NCBI RefSeq assembly: GCF_026013545.1
Contig: NZ_JAPDOG010000017.1
Coordinates: 33,752-97,751, forward strand
Reading direction: 5' to 3'
DNA: 64,000 nt
DNA from: Defluviimonas salinarum
GTDB lineage: Bacteria > Pseudomonadota > Alphaproteobacteria > Rhodobacterales > Rhodobacteraceae
Positions 8,550 to 19,105 of this stretch are shown here, piece by piece. The notes under the pieces are model-generated. The model was not told where the DNA came from and searched no databases. It was given only the letters and a program-made list of their open reading frames with translations. Each line of letters starts with the position of its first letter. Position 1 is the stretch's first letter. The position numbers were made by a program, and so were the translations under genes.

Positions 8550-9107
8550 ATGAGATGTTCCCACCGCCGCGCGGCCTTCCTGACTGCCCTGATCGCTGCC
8601 GTGGCGGTCGCGGCCGCCGCTCAGGACGAGGTCTTCGCCTTCATCCCCGACGGCGGCCGGACGCTTCTGGAGACCGCGCGCGCGGAGCGGCTGCCCGAGG
8701 GGCTCGAAGGCGCCATCGCTTCGCAGGAGGGCGATGCCGAGACCTGGCGCGGGCGGCTGGAAGCGGCGCAGGCCGACGCGCCCGCGCTCGCCGCGCTCGA
8801 CGCCTGGCAGACCGATACGCTGGCACATTACCTTGCCGCCAACGCGCCCCTCGCCGCGGGCGAGTTGCCACGCGACGGGCGCGACATGGCGCTGCAGCTC
8901 TGCCAGTCCTGCCACATCATCACCGTTGTCGTCACGCAGGAACGCACCCGCGAAGCCTGGCTCCGCACGATGAACTCGCCAAGCCATATCGAGATTGCAA
9001 CGACGCCCGCCGAACGCGAGGCACTGGCGGATTACCTCGTGATCAACGCGGGCATACCGATCGACCAGATCCCGCCGGAACTGCGCGCTGGCGGGGCCTC
9101 CTACTGA
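8550..9107 (+). CDS. Periplasmic monohaem c-type cytochrome (second of a pair)
   Basis: A 185-residue exported protein (hydrophobic leader, likely cut after AAAA, before QDEVF) with one haem c motif, CQSCH, at residues 118-122. It is a paralogue of the preceding protein, sharing FAFIPDGG near the mature N-terminus, PSHIEI after the haem motif and YLVINAGIPIDQIPPELR at the end. The Met found in many class I cytochromes is not obvious. The shared His of PxHxEI is the better ligand candidate. The gap to the first cytochrome is 22 bases, with GGGAGACGAG as ribosome site. A small electron-transfer role next to the exported dehydrogenase is inferred from context. Confidence 0.85.
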   Translation: MRCSHRRAAFLTALIAAVAVAAAAQDEVFAFIPDGGRTLLETARAERLPEGLEGAIASQEGDAETWRGRLEAAQADAPALAALDAWQTDTLAHYLAANAPLAAGELPRDGRDMALQLCQSCHIITVVVTQERTREAWLRTMNSPSHIEIATTPAEREALADYLVINAGIPIDQIPPELRAGGASY

Positions 9108-9146
9108 GGCGCAGACGGGTCAGGGGGCGAGGGAGGGCGCCTTGCG

Positions 9147-10577
9147 ATGCTGTTCACCACGCTCGACTTCCTGCTCTTCCTTCCCGCCGCCGTCCTCGTC
9201 TTCTGGCTCCTGCCGGCGCGCCTGCGGCTGGCATGGCTCGTGCTGGCGAGCCTCGTCTTCTACGGCAGCTTCGGGCTCGGGAACCTGATCTATCTCTCCG
9301 CCGTCGTGATCATCGTCCTTGTTGTCGGGCGTGTGCTGCGGGCGAAGGCGCCGGGCGCGCGGCGCGCGGCGTTGTGGGTGGGCACGCTCGCCATCCTCGC
9401 GATGATGGGGCTCCTGAAGTACTACGATCCGGTCGCGGCGGGCATCGACGGGCTGCCGGCCCTCGGCCTCACCTCGCCGGCGGGGTTCTCGTTCTACGCC
9501 TTCACCGCAATCGCGCTGATCGTCGACCGCTACCGCGATCCGGAGGCGGCGCGGGCGGACGACGCGCAGGAGGTGCTCTACCTTGCGTGGTTCCCGAAGA
9601 TCCTCGCCGGCCCGATCGAGCGGATCGAGCCGTTCGTCGAGGAGCTGAACGACAAGACGCCGCTCGGCTGGCCGCAATTCGCGGCGGGCTTGCAACTCAT
9701 CCTCTGGGGCCTCGTCAAGAAGGTCGTGATCGCCGACAATCTCGCGCCCTTCGTCGACCGCACCTATGCGATCCCGGCCTACGCGGTGCCCATCGAACTC
9801 ATCCTCGCAAGCTACTTCTTCGCCTTCCAGATCTACTGCGACTTCTCCGGCTATACCGACATCGCGCGCGGCACCTCGCAGCTGTTCGGCATCCGGCTCT
9901 CGGAGAACTTCCGGCGCTCCTACTTCGCGCATTCGGTGGGCGAGTTCTGGTCGCGGCGCTGGCATGTCTCGCTCGCCGACTGGTTCCGGGACTATGTCTA
10001 CTTCCCGCTCGTCGGCCCCGAGCGAAAAGCCTGGCGGATGTATGCCGGGCTGATGGTCGTCTTCGTCCTGAGCGGCATCTGGCACGCCGGTCTCGGTTAC
10101 GGCATCGGCTGGGGCTTCGTCGCCTGGGGGCTCCTGAACGGCGTCTATCTCTGGGGTGAGCGGGCGCTCAACCCGCTCAGGCGGCGGCTTCGCAAACGGC
10201 TTGGCGGAGGCTGGCTCGGGCGGGTGCACGAGATCGCGGCGATCCTCACCGTCTTCCACCTCGTGCTGGTCAGCTGGGTCTTCTTCCGGGCCGGTGACCT
10301 CGGTGACGCCATGACGATCCTCACCCGGATCTGGCAGAGCCTGCCGGGGCTGCCTGCGCTCCTGACCCGCTACCCGTTCACCGGCGAACAGGCCTTCCTC
10401 GCGCTTCTCATCGCCGCGCTCCTCGTGATCGAGGCGGCGATGGAGCGGCCCGCCACCGCCGACCGCTTCGCCGCCGCGCCGGCGCTTTTGCGCTGGCCGG
10501 TCTGGCTCGCCTGCCTGTTCGCGCTGATCCTCCTCGGCCGGTGGGACAGCGAGGTCTTCGTCTACATGCAGTTCTGA
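9147..10577 (+). CDS. MBOAT-family O-acyltransferase (AlgI/DltB-like)
   Basis: A 476-residue polytopic membrane protein of the MBOAT family, the class that moves acyl groups across the membrane to decorate alginate, cellulose, peptidoglycan or teichoic acids. Typical motifs are SFYAFTAIALIVDRYR, FPKILAGPIERI, YCDFSGYTDIARG, NFRRSYFAHSVGEFWSRRWH and the catalytic histidine segment SGIWHAGLGYG (His near 313). The length matches AlgI-type proteins. The next gene is an SGNH-fold protein, a pairing seen in many O-acetylation systems (AlgI/AlgJ-AlgX, PatA/PatB). No polysaccharide synthase gene is nearby, so the acceptor is unknown. Confidence 0.92.
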   Translation: MLFTTLDFLLFLPAAVLVFWLLPARLRLAWLVLASLVFYGSFGLGNLIYLSAVVIIVLVVGRVLRAKAPGARRAALWVGTLAILAMMGLLKYYDPVAAGIDGLPALGLTSPAGFSFYAFTAIALIVDRYRDPEAARADDAQEVLYLAWFPKILAGPIERIEPFVEELNDKTPLGWPQFAAGLQLILWGLVKKVVIADNLAPFVDRTYAIPAYAVPIELILASYFFAFQIYCDFSGYTDIARGTSQLFGIRLSENFRRSYFAHSVGEFWSRRWHVSLADWFRDYVYFPLVGPERKAWRMYAGLMVVFVLSGIWHAGLGYGIGWGFVAWGLLNGVYLWGERALNPLRRRLRKRLGGGWLGRVHEIAAILTVFHLVLVSWVFFRAGDLGDAMTILTRIWQSLPGLPALLTRYPFTGEQAFLALLIAALLVIEAAMERPATADRFAAAPALLRWPVWLACLFALILLGRWDSEVFVYMQF

Positions 10578-10588
10578 AAGGCATTGGA

Positions 10589-11551
10589 ATGCACAGCCTC
10601 AGCCGCCCGCCGCCGACCTTGCCGTGGACCCGTATCGCGGCTTTCCTCGGCCTCTTCGCCGCGATCTACGTCGCCGCCGCCGCCATCGCCGAGGTCCGCG
10701 TCGGCCGGGCCGGGCAGGGGGCGATGCAGGACCTCCTCGCCGCGAAGGGCAGCCAGGTCGACTGGATCGTCTTGGGCGCCTCGCATGCCCTGCCGCTCGC
10801 CTACGGCGGCGTTCCCGAACGGCTGGAAGCGGAGACCGGGCAGCGCATGATGGTGCTCGCCGAGGTGGGCGCGGGGCCGCTTTACGCCGACTTCGTGCTG
10901 CGTCAGGCGCGTGTCGACATTGAGCCGAAGCATATTCTCTATGTCGCGGACTCGTTCGCGTTCCGTTCGCCCCGCTGGAACGAGGAGCGCATCGCCGACC
11001 GCAAGCTCCTGCGCAAGACGCCTTGGCGGGCCTCCACGCTCGGCATTCTGGCCGGGTTGGCCGGGTCGGAGGGCATCGCTCCGGGCGCGCTTCTCGACTA
11101 TGCTCTGGGCTTTTCGAAGCTCAACCCACCCGACCGGTTCCCGCAAGACGACTGGCGCGGGGCGGAAAACTTCGACCGCAGCTTCCGGCCGTCGCGTCAC
11201 GCCACCGGGGCGCGGATCGGCTATCTCTATCCCGAAGGCGCCGCGAAGGCGGACCCCGGCCGCTATCTCGACGCGCTGGAGGCCATGTTCGCGAGGGCCC
11301 GGGCCGAGGGTCTGAGCGTCACCGTCGTCAAGCTGCCGGTGCCGGACGCCTTCCGCGAGGCCCTGCCCGGCGAGACGGAGTTCGACGCCGCACTTGCCGC
11401 CCGCCTCGCGCCGCTCGGCATCCCGCTCCACGATCTGAGCGCGGCGCTGGCCGATCCGCGCCTCTACTTCGACACCGATCACCTCAACCGTGACGGCATT
11501 GATCTACTCTACGAACGCCATCTGGGACCGATCCTCGCGGCCGGCGGCTGA
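10589..11551 (+). CDS. Membrane-anchored SGNH-hydrolase-fold protein, partner of the MBOAT protein
   Basis: A 320-residue protein with one N-terminal membrane segment (residues about 14-34) and an extracytoplasmic SGNH-like domain. The nucleophile block is VLGASHALPL (Ser 65) and the C-terminal block is FDTDHLNRDG (Asp 295, His 298). These match the GDSL and DxxH blocks of AlgJ/AlgX/PatB-type acetyltransferases. The start at 10589 follows GAAAGGCATTGGA, 11 bases after the MBOAT stop. It would take the acyl group delivered by the MBOAT protein and pass it to an envelope acceptor. Overall similarity to named families is weak, so the exact role is open. Confidence 0.75.
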   Translation: MHSLSRPPPTLPWTRIAAFLGLFAAIYVAAAAIAEVRVGRAGQGAMQDLLAAKGSQVDWIVLGASHALPLAYGGVPERLEAETGQRMMVLAEVGAGPLYADFVLRQARVDIEPKHILYVADSFAFRSPRWNEERIADRKLLRKTPWRASTLGILAGLAGSEGIAPGALLDYALGFSKLNPPDRFPQDDWRGAENFDRSFRPSRHATGARIGYLYPEGAAKADPGRYLDALEAMFARARAEGLSVTVVKLPVPDAFREALPGETEFDAALAARLAPLGIPLHDLSAALADPRLYFDTDHLNRDGIDLLYERHLGPILAAGG

Positions 11552-11564
11552 CCGGAAGGGCGAC

Positions 11565-11578
11565 TTGATCGGTGTCAT
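11565..11578 (+). promoter_or_regulatory. Possible degenerate FNR-type site before the antiporter
   Basis: TTGATCGGTGTCAT has a perfect left half (TTGAT) and a partial right half (GTCAT against ATCAA/GTCAA). It lies in the 201-base gap between the SGNH gene and the antiporter, 174 bases from the next start. It is weaker than the other sites and is listed because every upstream region in this block has a similar motif. Confidence 0.35.
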
Positions 11579-11752
11579 GTTTCGGAACGGCGCAGCGTGT
11601 AGCCTCGGATCCCATCAGGCGATGAAGGGCAGGGCGATGGTTGCGCGGACGGGGAGGACGGACGAAGGACCGGGCTTCCGGGTCGGGGTCTGCCCGGACC
11701 GGGCGCAGCGCATCGCGCCGGCCTTGCGGCCACGCGTGCCGGGCGTGAGCCG

Positions 11753-12919
11753 ATGACGGGCGCGGCCACGCTGATCGCGATCGGTGTCCTGTTTCTTGCC
11801 GGGATCGCCGTGGACGCCTTCGGGCGGCGGCTGCATGTGCCGCGGGTGACGCTCCTCGTGCTTCTCGGCGTTGTCGCCGGGCCGCCGGTTCTCGACCTCT
11901 TGCCGCCGGCGCTGGCGCGGACCGACGACATGGTCGCGCCGGTCGCGCTGACGATGGTAGCTTTCCTGCTCGGCGGCCAGCTCAAGCCCTCGACCCTGAG
12001 CGAACACGGGCGCGAGATCCTGTCTTTGTCGCTGTCGGTAGTCGCGGTCTCCGCACTGGTCGTTGGTTGCGGCGTGTTCCTTGTCACCGGCGATCCGGTC
12101 CTGTCGCTCCTGCTCGCCGGTCTTTCGGCGGCGACCGATCCCGCCGCCACGCGCGACGTGATCCGCTCGGCCGGGGCTGAGGGGCGCTTCGCCACGAACA
12201 TCCTCGGCATCGTGGCGGTGGACGACGCCTGGGGCATCATCCTCTTCAGCCTGATGCTCGCGGCCGCAGGGGTCGTCGCCGGCGGCGTGGAGATCGAGCC
12301 AGTGCTCCACGGTCTGACCGAACTCGCCGGCGCCATCGCCCTCGGCCTCGCGGTCGGTCTGCCCGCCGCCTACCTCACCGGGCGCATCAAGCCCGGCGAG
12401 CCGACGCTGATGGAGGCGCTCGGCATCGTCTTTCTCTGCACCGGCCTCGCCAGGCACTTCGGGCTGCCCTACCTGCTGACCGGTGTGGTTTGCGGTCTCG
12501 TCATCGTCCATTTCGCGCGCCACCACGACCGCCCGTTTCACGAGATCGAGCGCATCGAATGGCCCTTCATGCTGCTTCTCTTCGTGATGGCGGGGGCGGC
12601 GCTCGATCCCGGCGTGCTGGCGCGGTTCGGGTTCGCCGCCCTCGCCTATGTCGGGTTTCGCGCCCTCGCGCGGGTCCTCGGCGGTTGGGCGGGCGGAACC
12701 CTCGCACGGCTTCCGGCGCGTGAGGGGCGGCTGACGGGGCTGGCCCTCATGCCGCAGGCCGGGGTGGCGATCGGCATGGCACTCGTGGCAGGCGAGCGGT
12801 TTCCGGCGCTCGCCGAACCAATCCTCGGCATCACCATCGCAAGCACCGTGGCCTTCGAGGTCTTCGGTCCGGTCCTGACTCAATACGCGCTCTCCGAGGC
12901 GGGCCGGGCACCTGAGTGA
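11753..12919 (+). CDS. Cation:proton antiporter (CPA family)
   Basis: A 388-residue membrane protein with about twelve hydrophobic segments and the Na_H_exchanger fold. Diagnostic motifs are [15 protein letters not shown] near the N-terminus, [15 protein letters not shown] (near residue 124) and [14 protein letters not shown] (near 156). In the last, an acidic DD pair occupies the ion-binding ND/DD site. It probably exchanges Na+ or K+ for H+ across the inner membrane. The protein lacks the TrkA-N nucleotide-binding domain of KefB/C. It stands alone between the MBOAT/SGNH pair and the acsA operon. With the P-type ATPase it suggests that the block manages ion balance under low-energy conditions. 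Confidence 0.9.
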   Translation: MTGAATLIAIGVLFLAGIAVDAFGRRLHVPRVTLLVLLGVVAGPPVLDLLPPALARTDDMVAPVALTMVAFLLGGQLKPSTLSEHGREILSLSLSVVAVSALVVGCGVFLVTGDPVLSLLLAGLSAATDPAATRDVIRSAGAEGRFATNILGIVAVDDAWGIILFSLMLAAAGVVAGGVEIEPVLHGLTELAGAIALGLAVGLPAAYLTGRIKPGEPTLMEALGIVFLCTGLARHFGLPYLLTGVVCGLVIVHFARHHDRPFHEIERIEWPFMLLLFVMAGAALDPGVLARFGFAALAYVGFRALARVLGGWAGGTLARLPAREGRLTGLALMPQAGVAIGMALVAGERFPALAEPILGITIASTVAFEVFGPVLTQYALSEAGRAPE

Positions 12920-12968
12920 TCGCCGGCCGCGCGGGGGCGTCGGAGTCGCAGTCCGCCACCGGCTCCGG

Positions 12969-12982
12969 CTGATCCGGATCAA
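12969..12982 (+). promoter_or_regulatory. FNR-type binding site upstream of acsA operon
   Basis: CTGATCCGGATCAA matches the FNR consensus TTGAT-N4-ATCAA with one mismatch. The central 12 bases (TGATCCGGATCA) are a perfect palindrome. It lies 94 bases before the acsA start, nearly the same distance as the site before the exported E1 operon, so the two operons may share one regulator. Confidence 0.62.
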
Positions 12983-13076
12983 CCGGCAGGCAAGGTGGCG
13001 CGCTACCCTGACGCGGCTTCCGACCCCGGGGCATCTTTGCCCGTCGCGGGCGGGACTTCGCGAAAGGAGCGAGCCC

Positions 13077-14818
<1,742 letters not shown>

Positions 14819-14822
<4 letters not shown>

Positions 14823-16819
14823 CCGACGCCGCACTGAAGCCCCGCCTCGACCACGGCCATGTCCGTGACCTCCTCAAGGCGATGATCCGCATCCGCCGGT
14901 TCGAGGACAAATGCGCCGAGCTTTACACGCAGGAAAAGATCCGCGGCTTTCTCCACCTCTACGACGGCGAGGAGGCGGTGGCGGCGGGCGTGATCCCGGT
15001 TCTGGCCGAAGCCGACCGGATCGTCGCCACCTACCGCGAGCACGGCCACGCGCTGGTGCGCGGCCTGCCGATGGGTGAGGTTCTGGCCGAGATGTACGGC
15101 AAGGCCGAGGGCTCGGCCGGCGGGCGCGGCGGGTCGATGCATCTCTTCTCGGCAAGCGCGAACTTCTACGGCGGCAACGCCATCGTCGGCGGCGGGCTGC
15201 CGCTCGCGGTGGGCCTCGCGCTGGCCGACAGGATGCAGGGCGCAGACGCCGTCACCGCCTGCTTCTTCGGCGAGGGCGCGGTGGCCGAGGGCGAGTTCCA
15301 CGAGGCGATGAACCTCGCCTCGCTCTGGAACCTGCCGGTGCTCTTTGTCTGCGAGAACAACGGCTACGCGATGGGCACCGCACTCGACCTTTCCGAGGCC
15401 GAGACCGACATCGCAGCCAAGGCACGCAGTTATGACGTCGTCGCCGACGTGGTCGACGGAATGGACGTCGTCGCGGTCGAGGCCGCGACCCGCCGCGCGC
15501 TCGCGCAGATGCGCGAGACCGGCGAGCCCCATTTCCTCGAATGCCGCACCTACCGCTTCCGCGCGCATTCGATGTTCGACGCCCAGCTCTACCGCCCGAA
15601 GGAAGAGGTGGAGGACTGGCGCCGGAAAGGCCCCATCGTCCGCTTCCAGGGCTGGCTCGAGGAGAACGGCCTGATCCATGCCGAGGAGGTCGCCGCGATC
15701 ACCGCCGAGCTCGATGCTGAGATCGCCGAGGCCGTCGCCTTCGCCGAGGCGGGCACGGACGAGCCGGTGGAGACGCTGACGCGCCACGTCATGGCCGAGG
15801 AGCGGCCCGCGCCGCCCGAGCCTGCCAAGCCAGAAAAGACGGTGGAGACCACCTACCGCGAGGCGGTCAAGGCCGCCATCGCCGAGGCGATGGAGAAGGA
15901 CGAGCGCGTCTTTCTCATGGGCGAGGATGTCGGCCGCTACGGCGGCTGCTACGCGGTCTCGAAGGGGCTTCTCGACCGCTTCGGCCCCGACCGCATCCGC
16001 GACACGCCGCTTTCCGAATCGGGGTTCACCGGCGCCGGGATCGGCGCGGCGATGGCGGGGATGCGGCCCATCGTCGAGGTGATGACGGTCAACTTCTCGC
16101 TGCTGGCGCTCGACCAGATCCTGAACACCGCCGCCACCTACCGGCACATGTCGAACAACGCCTTCGGCGTGCCGGTTGTGATCCGCATGGCGACCGGCGC
16201 GGGCCGCCAGCTCGCGGCCCAGCATTCGCATTCGCTCGAAGGCTGGTACGCGCATATCCCCGGCGTCCGCGTCCTCGCCCCGGCGACGCTCGAAGACGCG
16301 CGCGGCATGCTCTGGACCGCGCTGCAGGACCCCGACCCGGTGCTGATCTTCGAGAACGTGATGCTCTACAACATGGCCGGGGACTTGGCCCAGAACGCCG
16401 GTCCCGTCGATATCGACAAAGCGGCCGTGCGCCGCGCCGGGCGGGACATCACGCTCGTCACCTATGGCGGCTCGCTCTGGAAGACGCTGGAGGCCGCGGC
16501 GGAGCTGGTGAAGGACGGGATCGAGGCCGAGGTGATCGACCTGCGCAGCCTCAGGCCCCTCGACTTGGAGACGGTCTTCGCCTCGGTCGCGAAGACCCAC
16601 CGTGCGCTCATGGTGGACGAGGGCTGGAAGACCGGCAGCCTTGCCGCCGAGATCGGGATGCGCCTCGCCGAGGAGGCGTTCTTCGACCTCGACGCGCCCC
16701 TGGCCCGCGTCTGCAGCGCCGAGGTTCCGATCCCCTACGCCCGCCATCTCGAACAGGCGGCGATCCCGCAGGTTCCCTCCATCGTCGCGGCGGCGCGGCG
16801 GCTTTGCGGGAAGGGCTGA
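14819..16819 (+). CDS. Fused E1 alpha-beta component of a 2-oxoacid/acetoin dehydrogenase complex
   Basis: A 666-residue cytosolic protein joining both E1 chains. The alpha part (1 to about 330) has [24 protein letters not shown], a TPP motif starting [15 protein letters not shown] (near 150) and ending CENNGYAM, and the RFRAHSMFD loop. A Pro/Glu-rich linker ([16 protein letters not shown]) leads to the beta part, with [12 protein letters not shown], the TPP-activating Glu in [14 protein letters not shown] and the His of [12 protein letters not shown] (near 467). It decarboxylates a 2-oxo acid, probably pyruvate (or acetoin), and acylates the lipoyl group of the E2 gene that follows 3 bases on. 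Unlike the E1 pair at 5442-7670 it has no signal peptide and keeps the canonical Glu of FHEAMN. Confidence 0.92.
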
Positions 16820-16822
16820 GGC

Positions 16823-17977
16823 ATGGGCGAGTTCCGCATGCCCTCGCTCGGCGCCGACATGGAGGCGGGAACCCTCGTCGAATGGCTGAAGGCGCCGGGA
16901 GACCGCGTCGCGCGCGGCGACATCGTCGCGGTCGTGGAGACCCAGAAGGGCGCCATCGAGATCGAGGTGTTCGAGGACGGTTTGCTGGAGCGGACTCTGG
17001 TCGGAACCGGCACGACAGTGCCCGTGGGCACGCCGCTCGCCGTGATCCGCGCCCCCGGCGAGGCCGCCGCTCCGACCCCCACGCCGGAGCCCGAAGCACC
17101 CGCGCCGGAACCCGTGCCGCGACCGGAACCCGCCGCACCGCCGCCTGCCTCCGGAGAGCGGCTCCGCATCACGCCGCTGGCGCGGCGGCTGGCCGAGAAG
17201 AAGGGTCTCGACGAGGCCCGGCTGCGCGCCATCGCGGGCACGGGACCCGAGGGGGCGATCACGCTCCGCGATCTCGAGGCACCGGGCGAAGCGCCCGCGG
17301 AACCCGCCGCGCCGATGACCGAGATGCGCGCCGCCATCGCCGCCGCGATGGCGCGCTCGAAGCGCGAGATCCCGCATTACTACCTGGCGCAGCAGGTGGA
17401 TCTGACTCCTGCCTCGGCGTTCCTCGCGGCGGCAAATGCCGACCGCGCGCCGGAAGACCGGATCCTGATGGGCGCGCTCTTTCTCCACGCGGTCACCCGC
17501 GCCGCGAGGGAGTACCCCGAGTTCAACGGCCACTTCACCGACGGCGCCTTCCACCCCTCGGCAGAGATCCATGCCGCGATGGCCGTGGCCCTGCGCGGCG
17601 GCGGGCTCGTCGCCCCCGCGATCCTCGACGCCGGCGCCTGCGATCTCGCGTCACTCATGGCGCGGATGCGCGACACGCTCGGCCGGGTCCGCACCGGCCG
17701 CTTCCGCGCCCGCGAGCTTTCGGAGGCGACGATCACCGTCACCAGCCTCGGAGAGCGGGGCGTCGACACGCTTTATGGCGTCATTCAGCCGCCGCAGGTC
17801 GCCATCGTCGGCTTCGGCACCCCCGCCGAACGCCCCGTCGTGCGTGACGGCACCATCGCCGCCGCCATGACGACGACCGTCACGCTCGCTGCCGACCACC
17901 GCGTCAGCGACGGCCATCGCGGCGCGCTCTTCCTGCGCGCCATCGACCGCAACCTGCAGGAACCGGAGGCGCCATGA
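16823..17977 (+). CDS. Dihydrolipoamide acyltransferase (E2) of the dehydrogenase complex
   Basis: A 384-residue E2 with one lipoyl domain (residues 1-78, lipoyl-Lys 42 in VETQKGAIEIEV). A Pro/Ala/Glu-rich swinging linker (about 80-112) leads to a peripheral subunit-binding domain (RITPLARRLAEKKGL to GAITLRDLEA, about 114-152). The catalytic domain ends with the active-site motif DHRVSDGHRG (near 358). It transfers the acyl group from lipoamide to CoA. The stop overlaps the acyl carrier protein start by 4 bases. No E3 gene is in the window, so E3 must come from elsewhere. Confidence 0.93.
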   Translation: MGEFRMPSLGADMEAGTLVEWLKAPGDRVARGDIVAVVETQKGAIEIEVFEDGLLERTLVGTGTTVPVGTPLAVIRAPGEAAAPTPTPEPEAPAPEPVPRPEPAAPPPASGERLRITPLARRLAEKKGLDEARLRAIAGTGPEGAITLRDLEAPGEAPAEPAAPMTEMRAAIAAAMARSKREIPHYYLAQQVDLTPASAFLAAANADRAPEDRILMGALFLHAVTRAAREYPEFNGHFTDGAFHPSAEIHAAMAVALRGGGLVAPAILDAGACDLASLMARMRDTLGRVRTGRFRARELSEATITVTSLGERGVDTLYGVIQPPQVAIVGFGTPAERPVVRDGTIAAAMTTTVTLAADHRVSDGHRGALFLRAIDRNLQEPEAP

Positions 17978-18249
17978 CATCGGACCCGATCGAAGACCTC
18001 GTGCGCAAGGAGCTCGGCCGCATCGCCCCCGATGTCGACCCGGGCGAGATCGACCGCAAGGGCGACCTGCGCGAGGAATGCGACATCGACTCGCTCGATT
18101 TCCTCAACCTCGTCACCGCGCTCGGCAAGGCGCTGTTGCTGCCGATGCCCGAGGCGGACTACCCGAAGATGCGCAGCTACGACGCGCTGGTCGCGTATCT
18201 GCGCACGTCCAGGCACGCTCCCGACAGCGACGCCAGCCCGTCATCCTGA
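17974..18249 (+). CDS. Acyl carrier protein
   Basis: A 91-residue acidic four-helix carrier protein with the phosphopantetheine attachment motif CDIDSLDFLNLV (Ser 40). It begins in a 4-base overlap with the E2 gene and is the last gene of the acsA-E1-E2-ACP operon. ACPs are not part of textbook pyruvate or acetoin dehydrogenase complexes. Here it could receive an acyl group from E2 or from the ligase, or supply octanoyl groups for lipoylation of E2. Neither is shown by the sequence. It is too divergent from the housekeeping DSLD(T/S)VELVM motif to be the fatty-acid AcpP. Confidence 0.9.
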   Translation: MTSDPIEDLVRKELGRIAPDVDPGEIDRKGDLREECDIDSLDFLNLVTALGKALLLPMPEADYPKMRSYDALVAYLRTSRHAPDSDASPSS

Positions 18250-18343
18250 GCGAATCCTGATAGCCCCGCATCCGGGCGGTTGGGTTCCTTGAGTTAAGGC
18301 ATGGGGCCCATGTGCGCGGCTCGCCCGGTGTCGGCCGGTACGC

Positions 18344-19105
18344 CTATCTTGCCACGACGACCCGCACGCCCCAGTCGCGGCACCGGGCCTCCAGGGTCTT
18401 CGGTAGCGGCTGATCCGTGAACACCGCATCGACCTCCGATATCGACGCGATCCGCGCCGGTGCCGTGCGCCGGAACTTGGAATGGTCCGCCACCAGGAAA
18501 ACCTTGCGCGACTGGCGCAGCAGGGTCTGGCTGACGCTGACCTCCTGGATGTCGAAATCCAGCATGTCGCCGTCCTCATCCAGCGCGGAGCAGCCGATCA
18601 CGGCAAGGTCAAACTTGAACTGGCTGACGGCCTCGGTGGTCAGCTTGCCGACGAGACCGCCATCGGCGCGGCGAAGCTGGCCACCGGTGACGATGATCTG
18701 GCAGTCGGGATTGCCGACAAGAATGGCCGGCACGTTCATGTTGTTGGTCACCACCAGTAGGTTGCGGTGGCGGAGCAATTCATGCGCGACCGCTTCGGTG
18801 CTGGTCCCGATATTGAGAAACACGGATGCGTCCTCCGGAACCTCCACCGCGCAGGCCTTGGCGATGCGCAGCTTGGCTTCCTTGAAAAGGCCGCGCCGTT
18901 CTTCGTAGCCGATGTTCGTGACCCCGGACGGCAAGACCGCGCCGCCGTGGACACGTTCGAGCTTTCCCGCTTCCGCGAGATCGGTCAGGTCGCGCCTTAT
19001 GGTCTGCAGCGTCACGTTGAAATGCTCGGCAAGCCCCTCGACGGTTACCTTCCCGTCGCGTCGTGCGATGTCGAGGATCTCGGAATGGCGAAAAGTCAGT
19101 GACAC
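18344..19105 (-). CDS. glpR: DeoR-family transcriptional repressor (GlpR)
   Basis: A 253-residue regulator with an N-terminal DeoR helix-turn-helix (VEGLAEHFNVTLQTIRRDL, residues about 21-39) and a DeoRC sensor domain. Sensor motifs include NIGTSTEAVAHELL, VTNNMNVPAIL, GGQLRRADGGLVG and ADHSKFRR. It is divergent from glpD and the glycerol transport operon, which it is expected to repress, with glycerol-3-phosphate as inducer by analogy with E. coli GlpR. The intergenic region carries a TTTCG-type inverted repeat suited to a DeoR protein. It converges with the ACP gene. The 94-base gap between them shows only weak short hairpins. Confidence 0.9.
   Translation of the reverse strand: MSLTFRHSEILDIARRDGKVTVEGLAEHFNVTLQTIRRDLTDLAEAGKLERVHGGAVLPSGVTNIGYEERRGLFKEAKLRIAKACAVEVPEDASVFLNIGTSTEAVAHELLRHRNLLVVTNNMNVPAILVGNPDCQIIVTGGQLRRADGGLVGKLTTEAVSQFKFDLAVIGCSALDEDGDMLDFDIQEVSVSQTLLRQSRKVFLVADHSKFRRTAPARIASISEVDAVFTDQPLPKTLEARCRDWGVRVVVAR

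Noticed and set aside
11490..11756. An 88-codon frame bridging the SGNH gene and the antiporter
   Set aside because: It overlaps the SGNH gene out of frame, runs through the probable regulatory gap and has no ribosome site or family features.
18250..18343. Terminator between the ACP gene and glpR
   Set aside because: Only a 4-base stem (CCTT/AAGG) and a loopless CATGGG/CCCATG palindrome are present; neither is convincing as an intrinsic terminator.
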